Source: Bursaphelenchus xylophilus (taxonomy: Eukaryota; Nematoda; Chromadorea; Rhabditida; Aphelenchoididae). Taken from it: a stretch of 64,000 nucleotides of DNA. The stretch covers positions 3,715,501 through 3,779,500 of the forward strand of contig CAJFCV020000005.1 in assembly GCA_904066235.2 (NCBI GenBank). The letters are read 5' to 3'. Shown here in pieces: positions 46,929 to 59,700 of the stretch. Each line of letters starts with the position of its first letter. Position 1 is the first letter of the stretch. The notes beneath the pieces are model-generated. The model worked only from the letters and a program-made list of their open reading frames with translations. It was not told where the DNA came from and made no database searches. The position numbers were made by a program, and so were the translations under genes.

Positions 46929-49900
46929 ACATTTTACCATATGTATCTGAGCATCAGAGTGATCTGAGTTTTGGATTGTCTTATATTGATATAAAATATT
47001 TTGATGGATAATATAATTTGTTGGGTTTTTTGGTATCTTTTGATGAAAAAATGGGGTGTTTTAGATGTGGAATGGCTGATTGAGATCGATTATGGCGTAA
47101 ACAGTAAATTTACAGTTTATTTTTCGCGATTATTCAACATATACATTAAAATCAGGTTATATAAATACTTATCATCCCTCATCAAACTGAAGTCCTGCAC
47201 GCTGTTGCTTTCGTTTCCGGAGGGCGCGCGCCGCACGTCACGGGCTGTAGTCAAACACCGGGTCCTCGTCCATGGCCACAAATCTCTTCGGCCACTGGTT
47301 CGCCGCCGGCCACACTGCGCGATGCAGTTTGGTGAACATGAGCGCGTTCCGCCGATAACGGCCCGCTGAAATTGCTCGATTAGCCTAATAAAGAGAGGGC
47401 TGCGAATGACTTGGGGGCATGATGAAGTCATTTTGGGTCTTGTTTTCGAATAAAACGGGGAATTTGGGGTCATTAGGGAGCCGGAGATTGGTCTTTTCGG
47501 AGGGCTAACTTCAAAGCCTTGCCAACGTTAAAAACAATTGGAGTGATGACGTAAAAGGGAAATTGGATTACTGTGAAGAGACTGTACTTTATAGCCGACA
47601 CAACTTTTTGACGAAATAGAGGGCATAAAAAAGGAATTTTTCTATTTGGAGATGATCAGATTTTGAGATAAACGACCTTGTTAAATTTGATCGGATTACT
47701 GTAATTTGATGATATAAAGAATAGTTCATGTTGTTTTTACAAAGTAGATTAGGGATTGTTTTATAGCGCCTATTAGATCTTTGAAAAAATATGATCGCAA
47801 AGTAAAAATTTGTGATTTTTAATGAAAGTGAAAATTGAAAAAGTGGAAAATTAATGAAGTTACAGTAACCTGGTGTGAAAATTAGGAGTGAAGAAAGAGA
47901 ACAGGTAGATTACTGACTGTTTTACAATTTAAATTTGATATCTGGGTAGAATACGACGGGTAAATTTTGAACTTTACAAAAGACAAGATTAGAAGGGGCA
48001 TGCTTAAAAATTTGATCAAATTACAGTAATCTAATAAAATAAAATGGGCGCGAGAGATTTAAAAAAGATTCTAGGGTATATGTTATACTCTCAATGTGAT
48101 TTTTTGATGAAACGGAGGGATAAAGGGCGAGATTTATAATTCTAAAAATAGTGATAAATCTTTGAAAAGGTAGGGTTGGAAAGTAGGTGAAATTACAGTA
48201 TACTGCGGTCAGAAATTACGAGGTTGAGAGATTTTTTAAAGGTACAGGATACAGGCTTTCTGATTCAGTGTATTTGGTAAATTGATTTTCATGCCCTCCG
48301 GGGTTTTAGGCTTCTGAAATTGGGTAGCGAAATTTGATCTTTTTTGATGGTAAAATACCCTTCCAAAAGCAAAGAGTGAGCTGTAGATTACAAATTTTGT
48401 CACAAAGATGTTGCATAGGATATTTTACTTTTGTTCAGACCAAAACTACCATATTTTCCAGACGAAAAGTCTGGGAAAATGATGTTCTTTGGGAGACGTC
48501 CAAAAAATTTCCCCCAAAATTATGCAATTTAGAGCTGAAAATGACAGCGAATGATGTAATTATCTACCGTTTTACTGTGATTCAATATATTTATATAAAT
48601 ATTCTGTAGGCTTACAATTACCGACAAAATTGGATAATTATAATTACAGGTTATTTTTCAAAAGCAAACAATTAATTCGTGGGTAATTTGAGTGGTTAGA
48701 CGTCAAGACGTTATTATTTTATGGGAACTTCCTTGTTATTATTTGCTAAAAAGGCCTGGGATGCTGCAAGGACTGCTAATTAAAACGGTTTTTATTACTT
48801 TTCAAGGAAATTGTCAATTTTGAGCGGAAATACGAGGAAAAAGCGGGGCTTTTATGGCTATAACGGGATAATTAATGGGTGTAGAAAGGTTGCAAAATGT
48901 GGTAATCTATGACATAAACCTTCTGATACAGTAAGAAAGAAGTTCCAATGTGAGTTTTTACAAAAACAACAAAAAATTTTGATGCCAAAATTTGTTAAGG
49001 ATAATATAATTTTTTCTCCAAAATTGCCGCTAATTAAAAAAAATCGACGTCGGAAGAACGCTGGCGTGGTCTACTGTAATTTTTTCACATTTTCTTCTCT
49101 TCTAAACCCATTGAAACAGAATGCCAAAATTTTCAAAAAATCGCGGAAAGTTTAAAAAGCTTTTTTTGAATCGTTTATTTTGGTCTTTTCGGCTCCAATC
49201 TATTTAGAAATTCATTTGGGTTCACTAATTTACACTTAGAACCCACTCAAAGTGGCCTCTCTATCGAATGACGTCACTTTTTCACTCAACTAATCCCACT
49301 CAAATTTGTGAAAAGAAGATGCTAAGTAACTTGTTGGAGGATACGCTTCGTTTCCTTGAATTTTTTACTGTATACTGTGCTAAAAATCCATTTTACATAC
49401 TTTTCTTTTGTTTCAAATAAAAAAATTCTAGTTTTTCGTATAAAATGTCGCCCAGACAGATATAATCCTATAACCAAAAAAGTTGGACTCCTTTTTCAAA
49501 ATTTGAGATGTTTCTCCAATAATTGCGCAATGAATACCATTTTCACGAAACATGAGCCAATGCCCTGAGGGAAATTTCTTTGTTTGCCAATTTAATGGTT
49601 GAAAAATTGCCTGCAGATGACTTTCATGACCTCACTTTTATCTGTTTTGTCATTAATCATCGTTTTTTTTGCTCGATTCATTGAACCGCAAAAAATTTTC
49701 CGTAGGCTGAAAAGGGCATAAAAAGAGACGAAGCGTGGCCAAAACATACGAAAAGTGGACATGGGTCATTTAGAAAGGGAAGATGGCTAATGCGAATGTT
49801 ATTAAGAATATCCTGGTCAGTTACATTACGATATGAAATACTGGAAAAGACAAGTAGTACGTTCGTAAAAAATATGGGAATGAGGAACTTGGGTCTTGAC

Positions 49901-52900
49901 ACGAAAACATGAACAGACGAATTTTTATGGTAATAGTGTTTTCCAAGGCTGTGAAATTGCATTGCGCACAGTAAGATGAGCAAAGAATATTTTTTAACAA
50001 AATTTTGAAAACACAAAAAATTTGATTTGTGTCCCACCACGATAACTTGAAAAGACATTTTTTCATGCTGCAAATAAAATTTTCATTGCAAAATAAGCGT
50101 GGTAAAATACGCCAAATTGAATAGTTTGAAGATTAAAAAATTTTTTTGGATCAAACCACGACACCCTGAAATCCTTGGCATTCTGTCTATTGTTCCAAAT
50201 TTCAAGATTTGACTATTGCAAAAAAATTTTACAAAGTTTTTCCAAAAATGTTTTGAAACATTTGGCTTCAAAGTTGAATATTTTTCACGTCTACTGAATC
50301 CTTGTCAGCTGTCACATTGTAATTTACATTTTTTTTCAAAATTCGTATTCCGTTTGTTCTGGCCACCCACTCTGAAAACGCGCGACGGCCATAAAAAGCA
50401 GCCCCGAATGTAGACTGTAAGATAATTTGGAATGGCTCAAAGAACAGCCAAAACAAACATGTCACTCAAAGAGTATGCACTTCCGGTTACGCAAGACAAA
50501 TTTAGCACTTAGCGGTCTGGATTCAACGTGATAAGAAAAGGTCAATAGCACATAAATATATTCGAAAGTTAAGTGCGTAGTCTGGAAAAGTACGGTATAT
50601 AATAATTAAATGCGATTAAATTTTGATGAGGTTTTGGAAAACTGAGAGAAATTATAAGAGAAAACATGATTTGGAGGTAGATAAAGTAGGTAGAGTCGTA
50701 TCTTAAATCCAAAATTTTGTGAAAAATTTTACAGCATTGTACAGAAAATTCAAAAGATGTGGAAAAAAATGGATTTATAAACCTTTGGAATCTTATTCAG
50801 GTATCTAAAACAACAACGAAAATTCTCAAGTCATAAATCCCCAATTCTCATCAAACTTTTTACACGTTTTCTGTATAGCTCACGTATAAATCCCTCAAAA
50901 TTATAGCCGGCAACATAGGTTGGCAACTAAGATAATCAACGATCTTTGCAGACAAGACTATATGAAAAATAAGCAGAGACGGTCAGAGAAAAAGGTACAG
51001 AATTTGATGTTAAAATATGGTCTTGTTTCTAAGGTTGGTCTCATATCCGCGATATTTTTATTTAAAATTTCTTATATACCTTGATTGTTGCATATTCAAC
51101 TACTGTTACAGTAACTAAATATGCTCACAACTTCTTACTTTACAACAAAACTTCTGTTTTTTACATTTTAGCGTGCAAGTCGAAGCGTGCAGAACGTCCG
51201 GAAAATTTTTTAAAGATCTTCGAAACTGCTTGTTTACTATAATATATATCTCAATTCGTGACGACTACATGCAAACACAAGACAGTTTAAAAACGCGAAA
51301 AAATTACTTTGCTGCTTCTATTACAACTGAGACATTAAACGTTCTGATCAACGATTAATCATTTGTAAAATGATGTCATGATATAAATCTACCTTAAATT
51401 TTGCAAAGTTACGTGAAAATTTAGCATCACAAAAGATAACGGGGATTGAGATCTCGACTTCTTGAATAGCATTGTCACAGGTCTACGAGGTCTATTTCAA
51501 CTAATCTGGACACAAGATGCCACGGATTAAAAAAGAGGTAAAACAGTATTAGACAAGATACGTTACTGCGCTGTAAAATCCAAAATAGAACTCCATATTG
51601 CATTGAGATGACATAGTAAGAAGGAGAGGGCAAATGGTACTGTCAAAAATATGTTTAGGGTGGTGTTTTAGGAGAAATTTAATTGTTATATCCATAGATG
51701 GAGCAAGGAAATTTCCAAGAGCAAGGCTTGAGATTAGACACTGGGATTTTCCTCAAATCTTCGGTACATGATCTGTGTAGAAAACATATTCGTTGAAGCA
51801 GTTCCGAGCTCTCACTTTGCTGACGCAGCCGAGAATCGATCGTGACAAAAAAGAGGGCCGCTCTAATAAGGGAGGTGCTCAAAGTGCGGTGCTCAGACTT
51901 TAATAAAGTTAGGCATGTATTTAGAGCAGATTTTTCAAGGACATACTTGAAATTTCTAGCTTGCGCTTTGCAGAAATGCCCGACATTAAATAGGAGCAGC
52001 GAAAAAATCGAAGCGCAAAAAAACATTTCAAAAATTCAATTTCCATGGGGAAGTAGGTCAAACTTGTCGCGACGCGATGGGGATAACTGTAATAAAAGAG
52101 CTTTCAGAGGTCTGCATATTATAAAGCGCACCATATTTGAGACATCAATGTTCTTGAAACATTGCCTGAGGCATAATCCAACATTTTTGAATGAAAAAAA
52201 TGAAAATTTTGAAAATTACAGTAATCAGAAAATAAAAAAACGACAGAAAATAAAAGATAACGCTCCAATTCTCTATTGACTACGTCAACTTGCATATTAC
52301 TTTCAAAAAATATCAAAAATCAGCAATTTTTTGTCATCAATTTCTATAACATAAATTAATCCCCAAAACCCTCTCCAAGCACTGCTTGACATTCATTTTA
52401 CTGAATAAACCCTTGAGCAATCTCCATTTTACCCCATTTAGATGAAAATTACATTTTACTTTTTTTGGATTCGTAATTTCTCGCCTGAGGGAGAGTTTCC
52501 TCATTACTTTGAACTCATTTGGAACTCTCCTTCTTCTATTACTATGCCCTGCCTAAAAAAAGTTGTTGTCGTGTTGAAAACGAGTGAAACTTCCGGTTTT
52601 CACACGTAAGTGTAATCACATTTGTCTGAACCGACATGATGGATGGGAAGGGCGTCTTTTGTTACATTATACATGGTACTAGGAGACATTTGGAGGGCAA
52701 ATAAGAGTGCACGGAAATCTCGTGTCTGAATATGGAATTTGACGGGCAAGTAGTTTGAAGTAACAATAGATATGTTGGAAGACAAGAATCTTAGAAAAAT
52801 GACACTTAAAAAGATACGACTTCAAGGAATCAAGGAATGTTTTATTCAAAGAATGGTGATTTTCTCTAAAAAATCTCGGATAAATACCGTGGCAAGTCCA

Positions 52901-53002
52901 AACAAACGCGCAGGTTTAGCGTTGAGAATTCAATTTATGAATATTCAGCTGCAGCATAGCCTTGTCGATCATATATTTTTAGGAAAATTATAGCATATTA
53001 TG
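46929..53002. other. Second gene desert, first part
   Basis: Mostly AT-rich, rich in TTACTGTAA/TTACAGTAA motifs, with GTAAAATACG copies near 50101 (and 46569 in the preceding intron) and CCACGAAAAC-type motifs (49884, 50034, 50150). Only the GC-rich segment at 47238-47504 looks protein-coding. A 145-codon plus frame at 51842-52279 and a 131-codon minus frame at 49678-50073 show no recognisable domain and look like chance frames. Confidence 0.45.
47238..47504 (-). pseudogene. Coding-like remnant or unrecognised terminal exons with one in-frame TAG
   Basis: GC-rich island in AT-rich DNA. Reading minus from an acceptor-like TTAG at 47506, a single frame gives PSEKTNLRLPNDPKFPVLF, ENKTQNDFIMPPSHSQPSLY, then TAG, then ANRAISAGRYRRNALMFTK, LHRAVWPAANQWPKRFVAMD, EDPVFDYSP and a TGA stop. 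The two halves are contiguous and in frame; the TAG (47385-47387) is itself preceded by TTTATT and could be a 3' splice site. I do not recognise the family. Options: a pseudogene with one nonsense mutation, two alternative terminal exons, or the last exons of a gene whose upstream part I cannot see. Confidence 0.45.
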
Positions 53003-53133
53003 AGTCTGTCGGGAAAATATCTGTCGCATCGAAAAAAAAGTATCGCATATGAGAAAATGAATTGTTTTGCGGAAAAATCGGACTACTTTCACTTGCGATT
53101 GGGGAGTGTGCTTGTTATTTTCCCGACAGGCTA
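53003..53133. mobile_element. Palindromic element, family C copy 2 (GTCTGTCGGGAAAATA end)
   Basis: The left end AGTCTGTCGGGAAAATA and right end TATTTTCCCGACAGGCT are inverted repeats shared with the element at 19211-19361. The interior is different and AT-rich. Confidence 0.75.
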
Positions 53134-53295
53134 ACGCACTAGACGATATGGATAAGAAATACCTGAATTATACCCAAAATTGGCGCATAATGTACATTCC
53201 AAAAATAGATTTAGAGTCCCTGAAGACTAACAATAAAATTGCATAAGCAGGCAACTTATGCAAAGAACGTTAGCGTAGATACGGTGGACAAAAAT

Positions 53296-53844
53296 TCATA
53301 ATGCCTTCATGGTGTAAGTATTCAAGAAAGATTTCGCATTTGCATTTAAAAACAAGTTTTCGAGACTTAGACGGTAGACTGAGTTCAACGAAAAGAGCTT
53401 TTGACTTTTTGCCATCAATGTGAAGTTACAGTAACCGGTGAAAAAGGTTACTGTAACTTTTTGTATCCGATGATGGTCCAAAGTCAGCAAAATTAGCCCA
53501 AGGTCTAGATAATTAACTGTTTGACTATAAATCAACCAATTCGAAATTGGTCAAAAATGTATTTATTTTGAAAAATAGAAGAAAATCGAAGATAATGCAT
53601 GGAAAATACGGTTTTCATACTGTAATGGCAACGTATTTTTCATGACACAAAAGTTGCTCCGTTTTGACCTCAAATTCAATAAAATCCTCATAAAAAATGT
53701 TGAATTAAAAATTACATTCATAAAGAGTAAACATCGGGGTAAAAGTTTACTGTAAAACTTACGACTTCTGTAGAAACTGGCGTTCGTTACCGCGATCAAG
53801 AGAGCCATCAGCCAGAGTAGTGCCACATTCAGCCGCATTCTCAC
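53296..53844 (-). CDS. Possible two-exon gene for a small secreted peptide
   Basis: A first exon (53763-53844) encodes a strong signal peptide, MRMRLNVALLWLMALLIAV followed by TNASFYRS, and ends at a good GTAAGT donor. The donor phase joins in frame with an acceptor (AACTCAG) at 53379 to a second exon (53296-53378) ending LNTYTMKAL and TGA, giving 54 residues. The signal peptide plus donor is the real evidence; the second exon is one of several options in phase. No family recognised and no dibasic neuropeptide sites are evident. Confidence 0.28.
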
Positions 53845-54317
53845 AAAAAACAGATGGCTTGGCCAGTTTTGTGGCCAAAAACATTTTCAAATTTCTCCAC
53901 TTTCGGACTCCGCAAGCTCCGCCCACTTTGGGAGAAAATAGTCAGAAAAAAAAACCTTCAGGGGAAAAGGATTATAAAGTGGCTAAAAGAGGCTGTAATT
54001 GAGAGAAATTGAAAAATTAAGAGCAACCAGTGGTTATTAATTGGTCATTAATTGTTTACAAAACAAAATTTTTACAGTTATTGCCAAAGAACACAAGATT
54101 TTACTAATTTCCTGAGGGGTTTTTGGAGATGAACCGGTTTAATTAAAAGAAAACAGATTAGAAAAAGATCAATCAAGGAATCTGAAAGTATTCCTAATTT
54201 TTGAAATATACACGTATGTATACGCATAATTTTAAAAATTACATAAATTATGCGACTTCTAAAAAATTTCAAATTTATTCAAAAATGGCTACTTTGGAGA
54301 TTGGAATTTCAAAGTCT

Positions 54318-54724
54318 GACAAGGAAAGCACTTTTATGGGACCCCTTCTTTAAACGGGACATATCTCAATAAATAATTTAGATCATGCTGATTAAGAATA
54401 TGTCAAAATAGTCGGTCTCTTAAACCGGAAAAGAGCGGTGTGGCCGAGTTAACTTTGTTTGAAGTTGAGGGTCTGGAAAATACATTTCTGTGCCAAGACC
54501 TACTTATTTCGTCTCAGAAACTCAAGAAACAGTTTAAGCAAGAATAAAATATAGGGGTCTATATAGCACATTAATTCAACTTGCAATTGATTTTTAATTT
54601 TTTCACCCTTAAAACCCGAAATTGGGCAGCTAATTTTTACATATTCTTAATCATGATTTTATATATCTTCTTTTGAGATATCATGTTCAAAAGTAGTAGC
54701 CCACATAAAAGTACCTTCCTTGTC
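54318..54724. mobile_element. Foldback element, family B copy 2
   Basis: Ends GACAAGGAAAGCACTTTTATGG and CCACATAAAAGTACCTTCCTTGTC are inverted repeats similar to those at 13665-13930 (AAGGAAGGTACTTCTATGG). The arms also share the ATATTCTTAATCATG/CATGCTGATTAAGAATATG block and imperfect ATATCTC segments. No coding sequence. Confidence 0.75.
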
Positions 54725-55006
54725 AAATTTTTTTTCAACTTTTTTAAAATTGGGAAATTAAACTTTTCCGATTTTTAGACGCTCAAATCAACGTTGGCGT
54801 GTATTAAAAATTACAAAAGTTATTAGCAAACTAATCAAAATATCTTTTTTTAATACCCAGACCCTCTCAAACTCATTATACGTTTACGTTTTTCCCCATT
54901 TTAAACTCTGTGACATGCACTTTCCTGTGTCGGATTAGATTTTATCATCGTCATTACTGGTAAAAACACATATAAGTAGTCTCACTCCCTCGCGGCTTAA
55001 CCTTAA
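54725..55006. other. Spacer between two foldback elements
   Basis: AT-rich, nothing recognised. Confidence 0.4.
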
Positions 55007-55745
55007 AGGGCCTGTACAGCTACTTTGAAAAGCGATTTTCTCGGCTTGGGGTGGCTTTCTGATATATCGTTTGTTTTCGTGGCGGGACGCACTGACAAAC
55101 TCGGTGCGATTTTTTTGGATCCAAGATGAAGAATATTACGTGTATAACGTACATTGTTCAACGAAATATGGCGCCAATTTGTAGTTTTTGTGTGGAGAAT
55201 GAGTAAGTTGTTGTTTTGAAAAATTTTTGGCGTGTCTTGAACTCCTGCATGGTCTGCTGTTGTTCAGCCATCCACTAACCAAGAGTGCGCTTTGGGGGCT
55301 TCTTCACTTCCGCAACAACCAGTTTTACCTAAAATAATATCAAACATCCATGAATCTGTCAAAAACAATGTAGAGCATTCGAAATAACTTCACCCACTCA
55401 GAAACAAAACCTTCTAGGATAAGTTTATCCTTCTTCCACTTCATAAAACCTATTTTACGTTATAATTTATCCCAAAGTCTTCAAAAAGCATCCCCAACAT
55501 CAAAAATGCCTAGAAATCAACTCAAAAATTTTTCAAAACAACAACTTACCCATTCTCCACACAAAAACTACAAATTGGCGCCATATTTCGTTGAACAATG
55601 TACGTTATACACGTAATATTCTTCATCTTGGATCCAAAAAAATCGCACCGAGTTTGTCAGTGCGTCCCGCCACGAAAACAAACGATATATCAGAAAGCCA
55701 CCCCAAGCCGAGAAAATCGCTTTTCAAAGTAGCTGTACAGGCCCT
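55007..55745. mobile_element. Foldback element flanked by TTAA
   Basis: Arms of about 230 bp (55007-55240 and about 55515-55745) begin AGGGCCTGTACAGCTACTTT and are nearly identical inverted copies. TTAA borders both sides (55003-55006, 55746-55749), the target duplication used by piggyBac-type transposases. Within the arms is GTGGCGGGACGCACTGAC. The central 270 bp is non-coding. The assignment to a piggyBac-type mover is inferred from TTAA only. Confidence 0.85.
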
Positions 55746-56300
55746 TTAAAAAACCTCTCGATTACACAGAAAAATACGGATTATTTTATCTCCGCTTGAA
55801 TGTCAGGTTCAATTCGTGACAAAACAAATAATATTTTGAGACTCACGTAAGAAAGAGGATAGGATGACTGGGTCAAAGGCTCATGGCCCTAAATATTTAG
55901 TAAGATTTGGTCCGAAAATCCCAGGAAATTGTCTGGGAATAAGAAGCGTTAAAATATTATAATGAAGAGGCGAAAAACAAGGTTTTTACAATAAACCGGA
56001 CTTATTTCCTGCGTCAACGGCAATACGGAAGTCGAAGATTATCGTGGCTTAAGGAAAACCGTTCGTAATTGATACAGTTGAACCAGGAACACAAGATCAT
56101 TGAATATCACGGAAGTCGCTGGATATACGTAAGCCCAAAGCTCTCGTATACGCTATGATACACAACCGGAAGGAATTAGAAGGGGATTTTTTTGAAATTG
56201 ACTGTCTCTAAGATCTGTAATGCAGCATAATCTCAATCAGTGATATTTGCGATGAAATTAGGTGGGTTGAAGACCCCTGCCTATCTATTGATTCCTCCTA
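55746..56300. other. Spacer between foldback and family A copy 2
   Basis: No gene or repeat recognised. Confidence 0.4.
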
Positions 56301-56760
56301 CAGTGGAGGATATGATCCAGTGGCAAAAAACGTACCATTTTTCATCCGGGAAGTATCAAAAATGTGGCAAAATCCTTCCCTCTCCAAGTGAAAAAAAACT
56401 CTGATTTCAAAAGCGCGTCCGCTCTTTTTGTGAGGGAAAGCCATTCAAACTGAGGAGTCCGGTGACCGGAATAGACTCTTCGCTATCGGTTTTTTACACT
56501 TCGTCCATTTCGCAGAGAAAGAGAGAAAAAAGACACGCAAAAACGTACTCTCTCGCCCCAAAAATTCCCCATTTCTTCCTCGACAAAACGTTTTTCGCGT
56601 CTTTTTTGGTAAATTGGCAATCCATTCACCGGACTGTTTTAGCTTATCTCAGTTTGACCTTCAAAACTAATTTTTTTTTCAGTTGGAGAGGGAAGCATTT
56701 TGCCACGTTTTTGATACTTCCCGGATGCTAAATGGTACTTTTTTTGCCACTGGATCACTG
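56301..56760. mobile_element. TA-flanked MITE, family A copy 2, with a nested insertion
   Basis: Left end CAGTGGAGGATATGATCCAG and right end CTGGATCACTG, with TA on both sides. The arms match copy 1 (GATCCAGTGGCAAA, GGGAAGTATCAAAAATGTGG, CCTTCCCTCTCCAAGTG). About 200 bp in the middle is absent from copy 1 and has its own inverted ends (AGTCCGGTGA at about 56456 and TCACCGGACT at about 56626; outside them CAAACTGAGG and CTCAGTTTG), so a second element has inserted here. Confidence 0.82.
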
Positions 56761-59700
56761 TATTTGGTCACCAAGTATCAACATTTTTTGTCAGAATTTC
56801 GTTCGCTGAAGCCCTCTCCTTTCCCTCCATTATGTCATATTCGCGAAATTAAATTTTTTTATTGCAACATTACTCCTACATAAGATCCTTCCCTCAAACG
56901 GCTTCCCACACTTGTTCCCTCGGATTAATTCCGGGTTAATCTACATCATCCGTGATCGTGACATTAATTTCTCTTTTCTTGTCCTTGTTTACACCTACCC
57001 CGATGGATTTGCAATGTCTATAACGGTCGTTAATCCCGCGAATAACAGGATATTCCACGGGATCTTACAATTGGTCACACTGGATGTGAAGATTTCGAAT
57101 TTGGCGATGTAATTGGCCTTTGTTTCGGTTTGCAAACGGATTTAGGACGCTTTACGAGATTGTTTTTGAGGCCAATTGTCTATAGAGATATAAATAGTGT
57201 GTCCTCATTCATTGGAGAGATTGTTTGTGACGTTTTTGGACGCTTTGGTCACCAGTCTCAACTTTGCTCTGTCAAAGTTGAAGGCAATTTCCGAAAAGTG
57301 AACCTTACGATATTCTCGGTACGCGAGCACTTCATTTGGGAAGAATCAAAGAGCAAAAGGTCCGCGGAAACACTGTAAAATGGGACATTACGCACGAAAG
57401 CAAAAAAGAAGTTTTTTATTAAAAAATGATGACTAAAGAATAAGCGTTGAGATAAAAAAGCAACGTTCTTCAAAAAACGACTCATTTTACGCAAACCTGG
57501 GAAGTTTATGGCCAAGAAATCGGTTGTCCCTCCAATTCGATCACTCTTTCAAGACAATGAAAATTTCGACTGTTTCGCAAACTAAAATTCTCAAGATTTT
57601 TTAATCGAATTTTACCTCTGAATTGCTCCAACCTCCATCAAAGTCTGAATCCCCGACCTCAAAAGCCTGCTCGTTAATCGTTGAAACTTTAGAGATGTAC
57701 AGTTTACCCCAGCGCCCTCTCCGACGAATGTTTTTCTGATTCTTTGAATTCCCCTGCACAAAATTGGAAATGCCAATCAAAGTTGCAAATGGAATGGAGA
57801 AAACAGTGAGCTCTGCTACTAAAAACGGAAGTGGAAAACAACAAACGCACCACATCTAATACATTTATGTTTTTATTATGCTACTTTGCATAATTATCCG
57901 AAGTTTACGCCAAAATTTTTTAGAAACGGAAACGAGTTTTTTGAAAACATGCGTGGAATATTTCATCATTTTGGTTAATAAACTGGAGTAAGAATACTGT
58001 ATAATACTATGCATGTTTTCAATGGACATGTTTGAAAAGAAAGGATAAGGTTTCAGATTTCAAAATTTTTAGAAAAATCACGTAAAACATAGGCAGATTT
58101 CTGGTATTAATATAGAATTATATTGCTCAATATGACCAAAAAAAGTGTCTAAAAGTCTCCGCCGAATACACTGCTTTCCGCGTTGGCGGAGAAAATGGTT
58201 TTCTTAGCCCATAAACCGCCCATATTCTTCTTTATCCTTCAAAAAGAATTTTTTGGATATCTTGACTGAGCGCCAAGAAATCGACAGAAACTTTAATTTC
58301 TTGAAACACCAGGCTCCAGGACTGTGCATTGAGCTTAGCCCGCCGCTAGCCGTAGAGATATTTGCTCTGTGCGGCTCATAGCCAATTTCTATACGAGAAA
58401 AAGAAAGAAAGCGTCCTTGTTTTTTGATTACTGTGATTTTCTTGGTATATACGGAAATCAAGGCTTTAACACAAAAAACACAATATACATAATCAATGAC
58501 CATGTATGAATCTTCTTTAGAATCATCTTGTGACTCATCTCATTCATAAACCAAAGGTTTTAGACATCGGTCTTTACTCTTTTGCCCCCAGACAAAACAA
58601 AACAAAACTAGTCAAGAATGAGAGATCTCTGAGACCTCAAAGCCTCGTCTCACACCTACACAATCATTTTACAGTACTTCCACTTTTGCTATATACTAAT
58701 TTTGCCATCCAATAAGATAAAATTTGGCCAAAACAAAGTTGAATTTCACATTTTTAAAAAAGGTTTTTTCAAACAATTTGCATAATCCGCCTCCATCAGA
58801 GGAGAGTCACCGCGTCGCTACGCAACTTCTGAATTCGACTAATGACTTCGTCATCAAATTCAGAGCGATTTGCATAATTAACATATGAGTTTAAAATGGA
58901 GCCCACGGAAAAAAAGATGGGATATATTGGGACAGGAATGTTACAGGGATTGTAATAAAGTTGATGCACAGAATCCAAAAATTTGAATCGTGCTTTTTAC
59001 ATCTTGGAAAGACGAAGTGTCACTGATTTTTTGGCATTTGTCATAAAAACGGTTCTGTAATGATCCGAGATGATCAAAGTAATGAAACGCAACACTTTTA
59101 CAATTGCATATTCTTACTGTGAGCTAAGGACAAGAGAAAAAATATTTTCTTTTCTTATAAAAAACATCTACATAATTGTAAAATGTTTTTTAAAGCTCAA
59201 AGTTTATACCTAAAACTAAACGGTATTATCGAATGCCTAGTAATTTTGATACTAAATACCATATAAGGAAATTTCTCGGACTGGGACGCACGTTGATTTT
59301 TTCTTCAAATTTTCGCTGTATGCTTTTAAAAGATCTTTGCAATAGAAATACACATCTTGTTCCATGACAAAAACTGATGAAATTTCGCCCTAAAAATCTC
59401 GGGTCTCTCGCAAAGCACGAGCTAAAAATCACAGCAAAACCTGAGCATCGCCCTTTGATCACTTTCTCTGTTACCCGCCTTTTACTCAGTTACTAGAATT
59501 GCTTGAAAGTTTCCCATTTACATTTGGCATCCAATTGTTTTTGAACTCTTGCCTACAGTTTTCTAAACGAAGCCAAAACAATCAACACCTTGTGAATGCA
59601 ACTCACGTCTTTCCATACTCAAAAGCATCCATCAACAAGGTCGCGTGAAAATAGCGTGCATTCAGCTGAGTTCATTAAATTTGCATAAGTAATCGTCTCT

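Noticed and set aside
47001..47473. Overlapping open frames on both strands (122 and 118 codons)
   Set aside because: They are shadows of the GC-rich coding-like frame described at 47238-47504.
54428..54510. tRNA-like start GTGTGGCCGAGTTAAC resembling a tRNA-Leu/Ser A-box
   Set aside because: No matching B-box, acceptor stem or anticodon arm could be drawn. It lies inside the foldback at 54318-54724.
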